A stretch of 64,000 nucleotides of DNA from contig NZ_CP015594.1 in assembly GCF_001647675.1 (NCBI RefSeq), positions 1,550,001 to 1,614,000 on the forward strand. The letters are read 5' to 3'. Source of the stretch: Acinetobacter sp. NCu2D-2 (lineage in GTDB: Bacteria; Pseudomonadota; Gammaproteobacteria; Pseudomonadales; Moraxellaceae). The position numbers were made by a program, and so were the translations under genes. Positions 25,250 to 36,047 of this stretch are shown in pieces. Positions within the stretch are counted from its first letter, which is position 1. The number at the start of each line of letters is the position of its first letter. The notes beneath the pieces were generated by a model. The model saw nothing but the letters and a program-made list of their open reading frames with translations. It was not told the DNA's origin and did no database searches.

Positions 25250-26047
25250 TCACTTTTTAGCCTTTGCTGCAACTTTGTATTGTTCTAAAGCCTCAGGCAT
25301 CATCTTTTGCAATCCTGCAATACGATCATTATTTGATGGATGCGTCGACATAAATTTCATCAGTGGATTATTACCACTACTGTCCTGCGCATTCATTTTC
25401 TGCCATAAGGTTACGGCTGCATTCGGGTTATAACCAGCTTTTGCCATTAACATTAAGCCACCTTTATCAGCACGGCTTTCAAGGTTACGTGAAAATGGCA
25501 AGCCAACACCAAACTTAGCACCCATATCAAGTAGCAAACCGCCATAACCACCTGCAGAGTTACCGACATATTTTGCACCTAAACCAACTGCCATATCGGT
25601 CAGTGCCTGAGCCCCTACTTTATTTTTAGAATGCTCTTCCAAGGCATGCACCATTTCATGCCCCATAATGGCAGCGACTTCATCGTCTGTCAGCTTAAGC
25701 GTTTCAACAATCCCTGTGTAGAATACGACCTTACCACCCGGTGCCACATACGCATTAATTTCTTTCGACTTAATTACCGCGACTTTCCAGTCAAATGCAT
25801 GACCAGTTTGGTTCAGTACATCCGCATGTGGTTTCATTCTTAGAAATACACGATTGACCTTTTTATACGTCGCGGATGTCGTATCTAAAACTTGCTTTTG
25901 CTTTGCTTCAGTTAGCATTTGGTTATAACTTTGCGCTGCACTTAAATTTAATGTTGCCGAATCAGCACCCACCAAATCCGCCACAGTTGTACAACCGCCC
26001 AATGTTGCCGTTAATGCAACAACCCCCAGAATATTTTTATATTTCAT
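25250..26047 (-). CDS. M48-family metalloprotease lipoprotein (second paralogue)
   Basis: 265 residues. Signal peptide with lipobox LGGCTT. Zinc motif HEMVHALEEH and downstream ESRADKGGLMLMAKAGY are the same as in the gene at 23959-24729, and the two align along their length. GAGAAGG overlaps the start region. The pair most likely arose by local duplication. No coiled coil or TPR segment. Confidence 0.9.
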   Translation of the reverse strand: MKYKNILGVVALTATLGGCTTVADLVGADSATLNLSAAQSYNQMLTEAKQKQVLDTTSATYKKVNRVFLRMKPHADVLNQTGHAFDWKVAVIKSKEINAYVAPGGKVVFYTGIVETLKLTDDEVAAIMGHEMVHALEEHSKNKVGAQALTDMAVGLGAKYVGNSAGGYGGLLLDMGAKFGVGLPFSRNLESRADKGGLMLMAKAGYNPNAAVTLWQKMNAQDSSGNNPLMKFMSTHPSNNDRIAGLQKMMPEALEQYKVAAKAKK

Positions 26048-26127
26048 AACCTTCTCTATCGTTTCAAGGTCAGAACACTATAGAGAATTCAAACGATTAC
26101 ACAAGTATAAAATATTCCATTATTTAT

Positions 26128-26159
26128 AAAAAAACCCTGTGAAATCACAGGGTTTTTTT
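26128..26159 (-). terminator. Terminator of purA
   Basis: AAAAAAACCCTGTGA, 2-nt loop, TCACAGGGTTTTTTT; perfect 15-bp stem. Confidence 0.93.
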
Positions 26160-26179
26160 GAATTCTAGCTTAATAAATA

Positions 26180-27514
<1,335 letters not shown>

Positions 27515-27570
27515 TCATGCTGTTAAAGTTGATAGCTTGACTTGATGACATGAACACCAAGTCCAGCAAT

Positions 27571-28737
27571 TTAAATAATTTGTACTTTCCACTCGCCGTT
27601 TGCATTCACCAATTGGTGCGTTGCATAAGGCACTGAGCTAAGTTGGTCATCACCAAGCAATTGAATGACTTTATAGCCTTCAGCACGTAATGACTGAATT
27701 GCTGTAAGTAAGTCTGCTTCAATACCCTTTGGCGCAACCACAATTTCAGCCGTTTCAAACTTACCTGCACTCAGTGCATATAAGTCAAACGAGAAACCTG
27801 TAGCAGGACGCGCACGACCAAAGTGTTCACCAATACCATCATAGCGACCACCTTGAGCTAAAGGTGCTGCACGGTTCGGTGCATAAATCGCATACATCAA
27901 ACCTGTATGATAATGGTATGAACGTAATTCTACGACATCAATACCGATCTCAAGTTCAGGCCAACGTGCTTGAATCGCTTCACGTGTGCTTTGTACTGCG
28001 TCAAGTGCTTGCTTAAACTCAGGGTTGTTTTGTACTTCAGTGCTTAGATTCGCTTTTAACGCATCCAAATCACTAGCATAACGACCTAGCGTATAGAAAT
28101 CTTGACCAAAGTTCAGTGTTGCTGTGAATTCTTGTAACTCAGGCAACGCTTTACGTTGGTATAAATCTGAAAGTCGGTTTTCAGCAGCTTTGCTCAAACC
28201 CGCTTGAGCCACAAGACTACGGAACATACCCACATGACCTAAATCAAGATGAATACCTTCTGCTAAACCTGCTTCCTGAATCAAACTGATCATCAGATCA
28301 ATCATTTCTACGTCAGCATCAATGCTATCTGAACCAAACAACTCTGCACCTAATTGCAGTGGAGCACGCGTGGTATTAAAGCCTTGCGGTTTGGTATGTA
28401 AAACCGTACCTGCATAGCAATAACGAGCTACACCTTCAACTGGATGTACATGCGCATCGATACGTGCCACTTGTGGTGTCATATCGGCACGCACGCCAAG
28501 CAAACGACCAGAAAGCTGATCGATCACTTTAAAAGTGGCCAAGTCTAAATCTTGATTCGATTCTGAAAGAGAAGATAGAGATTCAATGTATTCAATGAAT
28601 GGCGTGTACACCAGCTGATAACCTCGAGATGCGAGGAAATCCAGTGATTTACGGCGCAAAGACTCTATGACTTGCGCTTGTTCTGGTAATACATCAGCTA
28701 CACCATCAGGTAATAACCATGTCTCTGAAATGGGCAT
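27571..28737 (-). CDS. hisZ: ATP phosphoribosyltransferase regulatory subunit
   Basis: 388 residues resembling a class II histidyl-tRNA synthetase core (LLPDGVADVLPEQA, VRADMTPQVARIDAHV, AQGGRYDGIGEHFG). It lacks the C-terminal anticodon-binding domain, which is the HisZ signature. HisZ pairs with short-form HisG to give the regulated first enzyme of histidine synthesis. Upstream of purA; both pathways consume purine nucleotides. A terminator-like hairpin lies in its leader (28780-28805). Confidence 0.93.
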   Translation of the reverse strand: MPISETWLLPDGVADVLPEQAQVIESLRRKSLDFLASRGYQLVYTPFIEYIESLSSLSESNQDLDLATFKVIDQLSGRLLGVRADMTPQVARIDAHVHPVEGVARYCYAGTVLHTKPQGFNTTRAPLQLGAELFGSDSIDADVEMIDLMISLIQEAGLAEGIHLDLGHVGMFRSLVAQAGLSKAAENRLSDLYQRKALPELQEFTATLNFGQDFYTLGRYASDLDALKANLSTEVQNNPEFKQALDAVQSTREAIQARWPELEIGIDVVELRSYHYHTGLMYAIYAPNRAAPLAQGGRYDGIGEHFGRARPATGFSFDLYALSAGKFETAEIVVAPKGIEADLLTAIQSLRAEGYKVIQLLGDDQLSSVPYATHQLVNANGEWKVQII

Positions 28738-29198
28738 GTTGTAAACCTAAATTCTTGTCAGCGCGGAACGTATCCGCATAAAAAAATCGGGAACACACCC
28801 GATTTCTCCTAGTTTAGCACGATAGTTTTGACTGTGCATGGCAAATTTGATTATTTTCAACCGTTCAATACATGACATGCAGAAAATACATTTTTGCTTG
28901 ATAAAACATTAAGTTAATAAAATTCATAAAATTATAAATTTTATTTTTATACTCGATTAATCATATATTTAATTTAACCATAAAACTCTAAATAACGTAC
29001 TTACCGCCATCTAAACTGGAGAGTTTAACTGTACAAACGAGAAAGTAATTCATAGTCTAAAATTTAGCTCAGCAGCATTAGCTGCATAAAATAACAACAG
29101 TCAATTGACTTAAAATGGTGCTGCACCTGTGAAATTTAACGACCGCACAATCTGATATTAGCAATAAAAGTCAATGTAAATATGTATTGTCCTGCTGC
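28738..29198. other. 461-bp gene-free region upstream of hisZ
   Basis: AT-rich. It contains the leader hairpin at 28780-28805 and, just upstream on the minus strand, TGCTAAACT, which could serve as an extended -10. The rest shows no ORF with a ribosome site and no recognisable RNA gene. Confidence 0.6.
28780..28805 (-). terminator. Terminator-like hairpin in the hisZ leader
   Basis: On the minus strand AAATCGGG, loop tgtgtt, CCCGATTT followed by TTTTT. It ends about 43 nt before the hisZ start codon, so any hisZ transcript starting upstream must pass it. It may end a short upstream transcript or act as an attenuator. Confidence 0.75.
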
Positions 29199-29501
29199 CT
29201 AGGGTTGCTGTTTATACTTGATTGATTCAGCCACCAAAGCAACCAATTCCGCATTTTGCAACTCAACTTGCTGTAATTTTTGACTGGTTTGATCTAAAAC
29301 TTCCTGTTGGGTATGCATTTTTTTTGCAAGCTCTTGCATAATTTCGAGTGTCTTTTTTAGATTATCTTCGAGATTAGCAACTTTTTGCTCGACCGCTACA
29401 CCTTCTGTCGCAGGACTTGAATCCGCATCATTAAAATGCAGCCAAATTAAAAAAATTACTGCCAAAGTCAGCAGAATAATAAATCCCCAAACTAACATCA
29501 T
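29199..29501 (-). CDS. Single-pass membrane protein with coiled coil
   Basis: 100 residues. One N-terminal transmembrane helix (VWGFIILLTLAVIFLIWLHF), then an acidic linker, then a ~60-residue coiled coil (VEQKVANLEDNLKKTLEIMQ onward). GAGAG precedes the two adjacent ATG codons. No family assigned; topology suggests a membrane-anchored scaffolding or sensor protein. Confidence 0.65.
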   Translation of the reverse strand: MMLVWGFIILLTLAVIFLIWLHFNDADSSPATEGVAVEQKVANLEDNLKKTLEIMQELAKKMHTQQEVLDQTSQKLQQVELQNAELVALVAESIKYKQQP

Positions 29502-29676
29502 ATGCTGCTCTCTTATTCTTCAACATTTTTATCTTAGCTAAAAATAGCATGGCTATTGTAAGTATTCTATTGAATGACTTTATTATTTCGTCTTTTCATT
29601 AATACTCACATACTAAATGTATCTTTGGGGATTCTTCGTATGAAGTAGGAATACAATAAAGATAAATGCCCTCTAT

Positions 29677-29706
29677 AAAAAAAGCGCTGAATAGCGCCTT
29701 TTTTAT
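29677..29706 (-). terminator. Terminator of the GAPDH-like gene
   Basis: AAAAAAGCGCT, loop gaat, AGCGCCTTTTTT with T tract in the minus orientation. Confidence 0.83.
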
Positions 29707-30732
29707 TTATGATTTGAAAGAATGACAAAGATCAAGCAAGCGGTTTGCATAGCCCCATTCATTGTCATACCACGCAAAGACTTTGGCATGTTTACCGACC
29801 ACCATTGTTTGGTTCAAATCGACAATAAGTGAATACGGCGAATGATTAAAGTCTGAAGACACCAATGGCTCATCGGTAAAAGACATAATTTCGGCATAGT
29901 CTGTTCGTGCAGCATGAATTAAAACTTCATTAAGCTGATGATCCGTAATGGCTGACTGCGAAACAAAGCTTAGGTCAATTGCAGCAACATTAATGGTCGG
30001 AACACGAATCGAGTATCCATCTATACGGTCTTCCATTTTTGGCATCACACGTTTTAGTGCACCAAGCGCTGAAGATGTTGTCGGAATAATATTCTGTCCT
30101 GACGCACGTGCACGACGTAAATCACGATGAGCATGATCAAGTACCGACTGATCAGCAGTAACAGCATGAATCTCAGTCATGAGTGCCGTATCAATTCCAA
30201 AAGCATCATCAATAATTTTAACCAATGGCACCAGTGCCTGTGTGGTACAGGACACACTCGAGATAATCTGATCTGTCGCTTTTACTTCATGCTGATTTAC
30301 ACCATAGACAATCGCAGCATCGACGGTATCAAATGGTGCAGCCCCAATAATCACGCGCTTAGCGCCGGCTTGAATATGCTGTGTTGCAGCCTCTCGAGAA
30401 CGGAACAAACCCGTACATTCCAGCACAACATCTACATTTAACTCTTGCCACGGCATATTGGCAGGTTGTGCCTCACAGAGCACTTCAACTTTGAGCTGCT
30501 GTGCGCCACATATTGCATGTAAGTAAACATGCTCTTGATCATAACTTAAATCGGCCTGACCAGGAAAACGACCATGTGTAGTGTCGTATTTAAATAAATG
30601 TAATAAGGTTTCTACATCGGCAACATCATTAATCGCAACAATTTCAAAATTAAAATCTTTTGGATTCTCAAACCATGCACGTAGTACATTGCGTCCGATT
30701 CGCCCAAAACCATTAATTGCGATACGTTGCAT
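29707..30732 (-). CDS. gap: Glyceraldehyde-3-phosphate/erythrose-4-phosphate dehydrogenase family protein
   Basis: 341 residues. NAD-binding INGFGRIGRNVLRAW and catalytic Cys in SVSCTTQALVPLVK. Conserved HRDLRRARASGQNIIPTTS and WYDNEWGYANRLLDL follow. Two active-site neighbourhoods differ from classical GAPDH: SCTTQ instead of SCTTN, and EIHAVTADQ where most have HSYTNDQ-like sequence. This could reflect an Epd-like or otherwise specialised dehydrogenase. Divergent from the EptA-like gene. Confidence 0.8.
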   Translation of the reverse strand: MQRIAINGFGRIGRNVLRAWFENPKDFNFEIVAINDVADVETLLHLFKYDTTHGRFPGQADLSYDQEHVYLHAICGAQQLKVEVLCEAQPANMPWQELNVDVVLECTGLFRSREAATQHIQAGAKRVIIGAAPFDTVDAAIVYGVNQHEVKATDQIISSVSCTTQALVPLVKIIDDAFGIDTALMTEIHAVTADQSVLDHAHRDLRRARASGQNIIPTTSSALGALKRVMPKMEDRIDGYSIRVPTINVAAIDLSFVSQSAITDHQLNEVLIHAARTDYAEIMSFTDEPLVSSDFNHSPYSLIVDLNQTMVVGKHAKVFAWYDNEWGYANRLLDLCHSFKS

Positions 30733-30943
30733 ACTGCCTCTGTATATTCAATATTTATAAATTAAGTCCTGTTATTTTAACGGATTTAAGCGATTCAGAT
30801 TGCTATATTTCTATACCTTTCTTAAATTTGCTTTGATCTTTAGTATAATAACGTTGCTACAACATTTTTAGTACAATAACTGTAATAAAGCTCAACCAAC
30901 TAGCCTTGTATTTTCAAAAATTGAAAATGAGGATTCTGACTGT

Positions 30944-32656
30944 ATGCCATTTTTAACCAAACTAAAGAATCACATTCCTAGTTTATCCGTTTTCCAACTC
31001 TCTTTACTTCTTTCGCTTTGGTTAGGAATTGGGCTGAATGTCAGTTTCTATCTTAAACTGAAAAGTCTGACCCCTTATGTTGGGCTGAAATCCTTTTTCT
31101 TCATTTTATCAGCCGTTATTATTGTGGTTGCAGCCTACCATTTAATTATGCAACTGCTCTTATGGCGTTTTACCACTCGTCTGTTTGCGGTCATTTTTAT
31201 CTTTTTAGGCGGCATGAGCAGTTATTTTGTGTCGAGTCTGGGCATTATCATTACCCCTGATCAAATTCAAAATGCCATGCAGACTGACACCAAAGAAAGT
31301 TTGGATTTATTGTCATGGCCGCTTATACAGTGGTTTGTCTTGTTTGTCATTCTTCCGATTGCAGTTGTATCTAGCGTTCAGATCAAACCAACTGAGCTCA
31401 AAAAGCAGCTCTTGTATAAAGTCATTCATATTTGCTTGTCTTTCGCACTGATTCTCGGCTCACTGTTTGTTTTTTACGTCGATTACGCAGCGATTTTTAG
31501 AGAACACCGCGAATTAAAAGGCATGATTTCTCCTCAGAATGTCATTGCTTCAACAACCTCTTATTATCGCAAAAAATCACCTCGAAAAGATTTACCACTC
31601 GTACCTTATGGGACTGATGCACATCTGATTCGAAATGCCAGTGTGTCAGATAAACCTAAGCTCATGGTACTCGTAGTCGGTGAAACAGCACGTGCAGAGA
31701 GTTTTTCGCTCAATGGTTATGCTAAAAACACCAATCCACAGCTCTCTAAGTACGATGTTATTAATTTCACCAATGTCAGTAGCTGCGGCACAGCCACCGC
31801 AGTTTCACTGCCTTGCATGTTCTCAGGCATGCAACGTCGCAATTACGATGAAAAATTAGCGTCACACCGTGAAGGTTTACTCGATATTGCACAACGTGCA
31901 GGCTATAAAGTCACATGGATTGACAACAATTCAGGCTGCAAACGCACGTGTGACCGTGTTGAAGAATATAAAATTCCCGAAGCCCTACGCAAAAAATGGT
32001 GTGATGCAGACAATGAATGCTTTGATGAAATCTTAGTCGATACACTGCAATACTACTTGAAAAATATTGATCCCGAAGACCGATCTTCACGCTTGATTGT
32101 ATTACATCAAATGGGGAGTCATGGACCTGCTTACTACAAGCGATCCACGGAAAAATTCCAGCCATTCCAGCCAATGTGTAAGTCAAAAGCGATTCAAGGA
32201 TGCAGCCAACAGGAGTTAATAAATGTCTACGATAACTCTATTGTGTATACAGATCATGTATTAAGCCAAACCATTCATACCCTGCAACAACTTTCCAACT
32301 ATCAAACTGCATTTTGGTATTGGTCGGATCACGGTGAATCTACGGGTGAGCATGGGCTATATTTACATGGTGCGCCTTATCGAATTGCGCCGAGCCAGCA
32401 AACCCATATCCCAATGCTGATGTGGTTCTCACCTGCATGGCAGCAAACACATCAAGCTCAACAGACTTGTTTAGCCCAAAGTAAGCACAAAGAAATCAGC
32501 CATGATTATTTATTCTCGACTGCATTATCTTTACTTGATATCAGAACTGAAGCTCATCATGCCGAATATGACTTACTCCATTCCTGCCCCACTCAAACAC
32601 CACTAATTAAAGCTGAAGCTGAGCCACAAGCGGCTACAGCACAGATGACAGGATAA
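30944..32656 (+). CDS. eptA: Phosphoethanolamine-lipid A transferase, EptA/PmrC-like
   Basis: 570 residues. Four to five N-terminal membrane helices (within ~1-180) precede a periplasmic alkaline-phosphatase-fold sulfatase domain. Metal and catalytic motifs: VVGETARAESFSLNGY, the nucleophile Thr in SSCGTATAVSLPCMFS, HQMGSHGPAYYKR and WSDHGESTGEHGLYLHG. Cysteines likely form periplasmic disulfides (SGCKRTCDRV). It adds phosphoethanolamine to lipid A, a change that reduces polymyxin binding. GAGGA precedes the start. No pmrAB genes lie next to it, unlike the pmrCAB operon, so this looks like a separate homologue. Terminator at 32741. Confidence 0.92.
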   Translation: MPFLTKLKNHIPSLSVFQLSLLLSLWLGIGLNVSFYLKLKSLTPYVGLKSFFFILSAVIIVVAAYHLIMQLLLWRFTTRLFAVIFIFLGGMSSYFVSSLGIIITPDQIQNAMQTDTKESLDLLSWPLIQWFVLFVILPIAVVSSVQIKPTELKKQLLYKVIHICLSFALILGSLFVFYVDYAAIFREHRELKGMISPQNVIASTTSYYRKKSPRKDLPLVPYGTDAHLIRNASVSDKPKLMVLVVGETARAESFSLNGYAKNTNPQLSKYDVINFTNVSSCGTATAVSLPCMFSGMQRRNYDEKLASHREGLLDIAQRAGYKVTWIDNNSGCKRTCDRVEEYKIPEALRKKWCDADNECFDEILVDTLQYYLKNIDPEDRSSRLIVLHQMGSHGPAYYKRSTEKFQPFQPMCKSKAIQGCSQQELINVYDNSIVYTDHVLSQTIHTLQQLSNYQTAFWYWSDHGESTGEHGLYLHGAPYRIAPSQQTHIPMLMWFSPAWQQTHQAQQTCLAQSKHKEISHDYLFSTALSLLDIRTEAHHAEYDLLHSCPTQTPLIKAEAEPQAATAQMTG

Positions 32657-32740
32657 TTTTATATCAATGATCTGTACTCATTGTGTGGGAGGAATCTACT
32701 TACAGCAGAAATTTTAATTTTGTGACAGATTATTGGATCC

Positions 32741-32774
32741 AAAATGAAGCTTAAATTAAGTTAAGCTTCATTTT
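32741..32774 (+). terminator. Hairpin terminator of the EptA-like gene
   Basis: AAAATGAAGCTTAA, 6-nt loop, TTAAGCTTCATTTT; perfect 14-bp stem followed by weakly T-rich sequence. Confidence 0.75.
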
Positions 32775-32918
32775 AAAAATCTATAAATTGCTGACCTTTT
32801 GGTCAAAATTGTAGATATTTTATCAACGTCCTGTCTCACAATTTTATTATTAAGTACAGCCTTACACTGACGAGCCACAACAGACGACTCAGGATTCTTT
32901 AATTTCGCCTAAAAATCA

Positions 32919-32947
32919 TTGGTCGATTAGGGTTTTTCCGTTATAAT
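32919..32947 (+). promoter_or_regulatory. Probable alaS promoter
   Basis: TTGGTC, 17-bp spacer, TATAAT: a perfect -10 with a weak -35. Start of transcription would be ~95 nt before alaS. Confidence 0.6.
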
Positions 32948-33049
32948 TTGGCGTTTTTTATTATTTAAGCCCGCACTACAGCAGAGAACATTATTCTTAT
33001 GAGACTGTAGTGCTTTTGCCAAATCAGACATTAATGGAGAGACTTGGTT

Positions 33050-35743
33050 GTGAGTACTCGTTTTATGACATCAGCTGAAATTCGCGAAGCTTTTTTAAGC
33101 TACTTTGAATCGCAAGGGCATACACGTGTCGCGTCGAGTTCTCTAGTACCTGCCAACGACCCAACTTTGTTGTTTACCAACGCAGGTATGAACCAGTTTA
33201 AAGACTGTTTCTTAGGTCTAGAAAAACGTGATTATGTTCGTGCAACATCTTCACAAAAATGTGTCCGTGCAGGCGGTAAACACAACGACTTAGACAACGT
33301 TGGTTATACAGCGCGTCACCATACCTTCTTTGAAATGTTAGGTAACTTCTCATTTGGTGACTATTTCAAACAAAATGCGATTAAATTTGCCTGGGAATTT
33401 TTAACAGGCGACAAATGGCTTGCGCTTCCTAAAGATAAACTTTACGTGACTGTGTACCACACAGATGACGAAGCATTCGACATTTGGCATAAAGAAGTCG
33501 GTTTAGATGCCAGCCGTATCATCCGTATTGGTGATAATAAAGGCGAAAAATACGCATCTGACAACTTCTGGGCAATGGGCGATACAGGTCCTTGTGGTCC
33601 ATGCTCTGAAATCTTCTATGACCACGGTGATCACATTTGGGGTGGCCTACCAGGTACGCCTGAAGAAGATGGCGACCGTTTCATTGAAATTTGGAACAAC
33701 GTCTTCATGCAGTTCAACCGTACTGCTGATGGCGTGCTTCACCCGCTTCCTGCACCTTCTGTTGATACCGGTATGGGCTTAGAGCGTATTTCTGCAGTTC
33801 TACAACACGTAAACTCAAACTACGAAATCGATCTATTCCAAAACTTGTTGAAAGCTGCGGCTGAAATTATCGGTTTAGACACTTCTGAACTTGAAGCAAA
33901 AGCTAAAGCTGAAAACAAACCAGTTGAATACCCTGCATCTTTAAAAGTAGTTGCTGACCATGCGCGTTCATGCTGCTTCTTGATCGCAGATGGCGTCAAC
34001 CCTTCAAACGAAGGCCGTGGTTATGTGCTTCGTCGTATTATCCGTCGTGCAGTACGTCACGGTAACAAATTAGGTGCGACTGGTTCATTCTTCTACAAAA
34101 TGCTTCAACCTTTAATTCAAGAAATGGGCGCTGCTTATCCTGAACTTGAAGCGAATAAAGCACGCATCGAAGCTGCTTTATTGAAAGAAGAAGAACAATT
34201 TGCCAAAACACTTGAGCAAGGTTTGAAATTGCTTGAAGGCGAATTGGCTCACCTCAAAGGTTCAGTGATTCCAGGTGAAACCGTATTTAAACTTTACGAC
34301 ACTTACGGCTTCCCAACAGACTTAACTGCCGACATCGCACGTGAACGTGATTTAACCATTGACGAAGCTGGCTTTGAAGTTGAAATGGCCGCTCAGCGTC
34401 AACGTGCACGTGATGCAGGTAAATTTGCTGTTGACTACAACTCTATTGTGAAAGTTGAAGGCGAAACTCAATTTGATGGCTATGACGCAACTCAAGGTCA
34501 AGGTCAAATCGTTGCAATCTATAAAGATGGCGAGCAAGTTGACGAAGTCGTTGAAGGCGATGAAGCATTAATCGTACTCAGCCAAACACCGTTCTATGCA
34601 GAAAGCGGTGGTCAGATTGGTGACACAGGTATCTTCAAAAACGAAACAGGTATTTTTGAAGTTCAAGACACCAAAAAATCTGGCGGTGCATTTGTACACC
34701 AAGGCATCGTGACTATGGGTAGCTTAAAAGCAACTCAGTCTGTGGAAGCGATTGTAAAAGCAGACATCCGTGCTGCAACTGCGCGCAACCACTCAGCGAC
34801 TCACCTTCTACATGCTGCCCTTCGCCAAGTCTTGGGTTCACACGTACAACAAAAAGGTTCATTGGTCGCATCTGACGTTTTACGTTTTGACTTTGCCAAT
34901 GACCAACCGGTGTCTTTCGAACAACTTCAAGAAGTTGAACGTTTGGTTAACCGTGAAGTGATTGCTAACACAGCAGTAACGACTGAGCTACTTGATATCG
35001 AATCTGCGAAAGCAAAAGGTGCGATGATGTTGTTCGGTGAGAAATACGGTGAAGAAGTTCGCGTACTGTCTATGGGTTCAATCATTGAAGAGAAAAACTT
35101 CTCGATCGAGCTTTGTGGTGGTATTCACGTAAAACGTACTGGTGACATCGGTCTGTTTAAAATCACTTCTGAAGGTGGTGTTGCAGCAGGTGTACGTCGT
35201 ATTGAAGCAGTCACAGGCACAAAAGCAATTGAAGCTGCACAAAAACTTGATCGTGACATTCATGCGATTAACGATGTGCTTAAAGCGCAAAAAGACCAAA
35301 CTTTAGAAAAAGTAGAAGCTTTAGCGCATACAGCATCTAGCCTGCAAAAACAAATTGAACAGTTGAACCAAAAACTCGCTAGTTTCCAAGCTGCTGAGCT
35401 TTTAAGCCAAGTTCAAGACATTGCAGGTCGTAAGACTTTAATTACCACTGTTCAAGGTGTCGATGCGAAATCACTTCGCAACTTACACGACGGTGTGAAA
35501 TCGAAGTTAGACAATGCTGTCATCGTGATTGCTGCTGTGGATGGTGACAAAATAGGCTTAATTGCTTCTGTTGCCAAAGAGTTTACAGCTGCTGTTAAAG
35601 CGGGCGACATCATCAAACACTTAGGTCAAGAACTTGGTGGTAAAGGTGGTGGTAAACCTGATATGGCGCAAGGTGGTGCACCATATAGCGACAAACTTGC
35701 GCCTGTAATGGCGAGCTTAAGCGACTGGTTAGCAGCTAAATAA
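33050..35743 (+). CDS. alaS: Alanyl-tRNA synthetase
   Basis: 897 residues. Class II motifs near the N-terminus ([24 protein letters not shown], motif 2 [18 protein letters not shown], motif 3 GMGLERI). The editing domain has [16 protein letters not shown] with Cys-containing [15 protein letters not shown]. The Gly-rich C-Ala domain ([16 protein letters not shown]) is complete. Start set at GTG 33050 because GGAGAG lies 8 nt upstream; ATG 33065 matches the family N-terminus but is 23 nt from that site. lysC follows, then csrA. Confidence 0.96.
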   Translation: MSTRFMTSAEIREAFLSYFESQGHTRVASSSLVPANDPTLLFTNAGMNQFKDCFLGLEKRDYVRATSSQKCVRAGGKHNDLDNVGYTARHHTFFEMLGNFSFGDYFKQNAIKFAWEFLTGDKWLALPKDKLYVTVYHTDDEAFDIWHKEVGLDASRIIRIGDNKGEKYASDNFWAMGDTGPCGPCSEIFYDHGDHIWGGLPGTPEEDGDRFIEIWNNVFMQFNRTADGVLHPLPAPSVDTGMGLERISAVLQHVNSNYEIDLFQNLLKAAAEIIGLDTSELEAKAKAENKPVEYPASLKVVADHARSCCFLIADGVNPSNEGRGYVLRRIIRRAVRHGNKLGATGSFFYKMLQPLIQEMGAAYPELEANKARIEAALLKEEEQFAKTLEQGLKLLEGELAHLKGSVIPGETVFKLYDTYGFPTDLTADIARERDLTIDEAGFEVEMAAQRQRARDAGKFAVDYNSIVKVEGETQFDGYDATQGQGQIVAIYKDGEQVDEVVEGDEALIVLSQTPFYAESGGQIGDTGIFKNETGIFEVQDTKKSGGAFVHQGIVTMGSLKATQSVEAIVKADIRAATARNHSATHLLHAALRQVLGSHVQQKGSLVASDVLRFDFANDQPVSFEQLQEVERLVNREVIANTAVTTELLDIESAKAKGAMMLFGEKYGEEVRVLSMGSIIEEKNFSIELCGGIHVKRTGDIGLFKITSEGGVAAGVRRIEAVTGTKAIEAAQKLDRDIHAINDVLKAQKDQTLEKVEALAHTASSLQKQIEQLNQKLASFQAAELLSQVQDIAGRKTLITTVQGVDAKSLRNLHDGVKSKLDNAVIVIAAVDGDKIGLIASVAKEFTAAVKAGDIIKHLGQELGGKGGGKPDMAQGGAPYSDKLAPVMASLSDWLAAK

Positions 35744-36047
35744 GGTTTTTATATTGCCAAAGTGAACAGGATGTGAGGGTCTCATCCTGTTCATTGTATA
35801 AAAGCCAAACACTTGTTAAGTTTGGTCTCATTTTTTAGTGAAGCTAAACCAATGACATGATAATAATGATGGAGTCTTGCAAAATCGTTCATCTTTGAAT
35901 TTTGCAGACATAGTATCTCTCTTTCAGTTCAGCCTATTTTAGGTTCAATTGACAAGTTGCGTGGTATGTTGAAGCCGTTCCAAAGACGACTTCAAGTAAG
36001 TAGAAGTGTTTTAAGTCAGATGACTTATTTACTTGGTAAGGATAGTT
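35744..36047. other. alaS-lysC intergenic region with structured lysC leader
   Basis: 304 bp. After alaS a hairpin with arms GAACAGGA/TCCTGTTC (inner TGAG/CTCA, 2-nt bulge) lacks a T tract; CCAAAC/GTTTGG followed by TTTTTT lies at about 35805-35840. Two leader hairpins precede lysC (35969-35995 and 35994-36034). No lysine riboswitch core was found. Confidence 0.55.

Larger units (their letters stand above)
32657..33049. other. 393-bp region between eptA and alaS
   Basis: Holds the eptA terminator (32741-32774) and the probable alaS promoter (32919-32947). No ORF with a ribosome site is visible. Confidence 0.65.

Noticed and set aside
35744..36047. Lysine riboswitch before lysC
   Set aside because: Hairpins exist but the conserved lysine-element core sequences were not seen.
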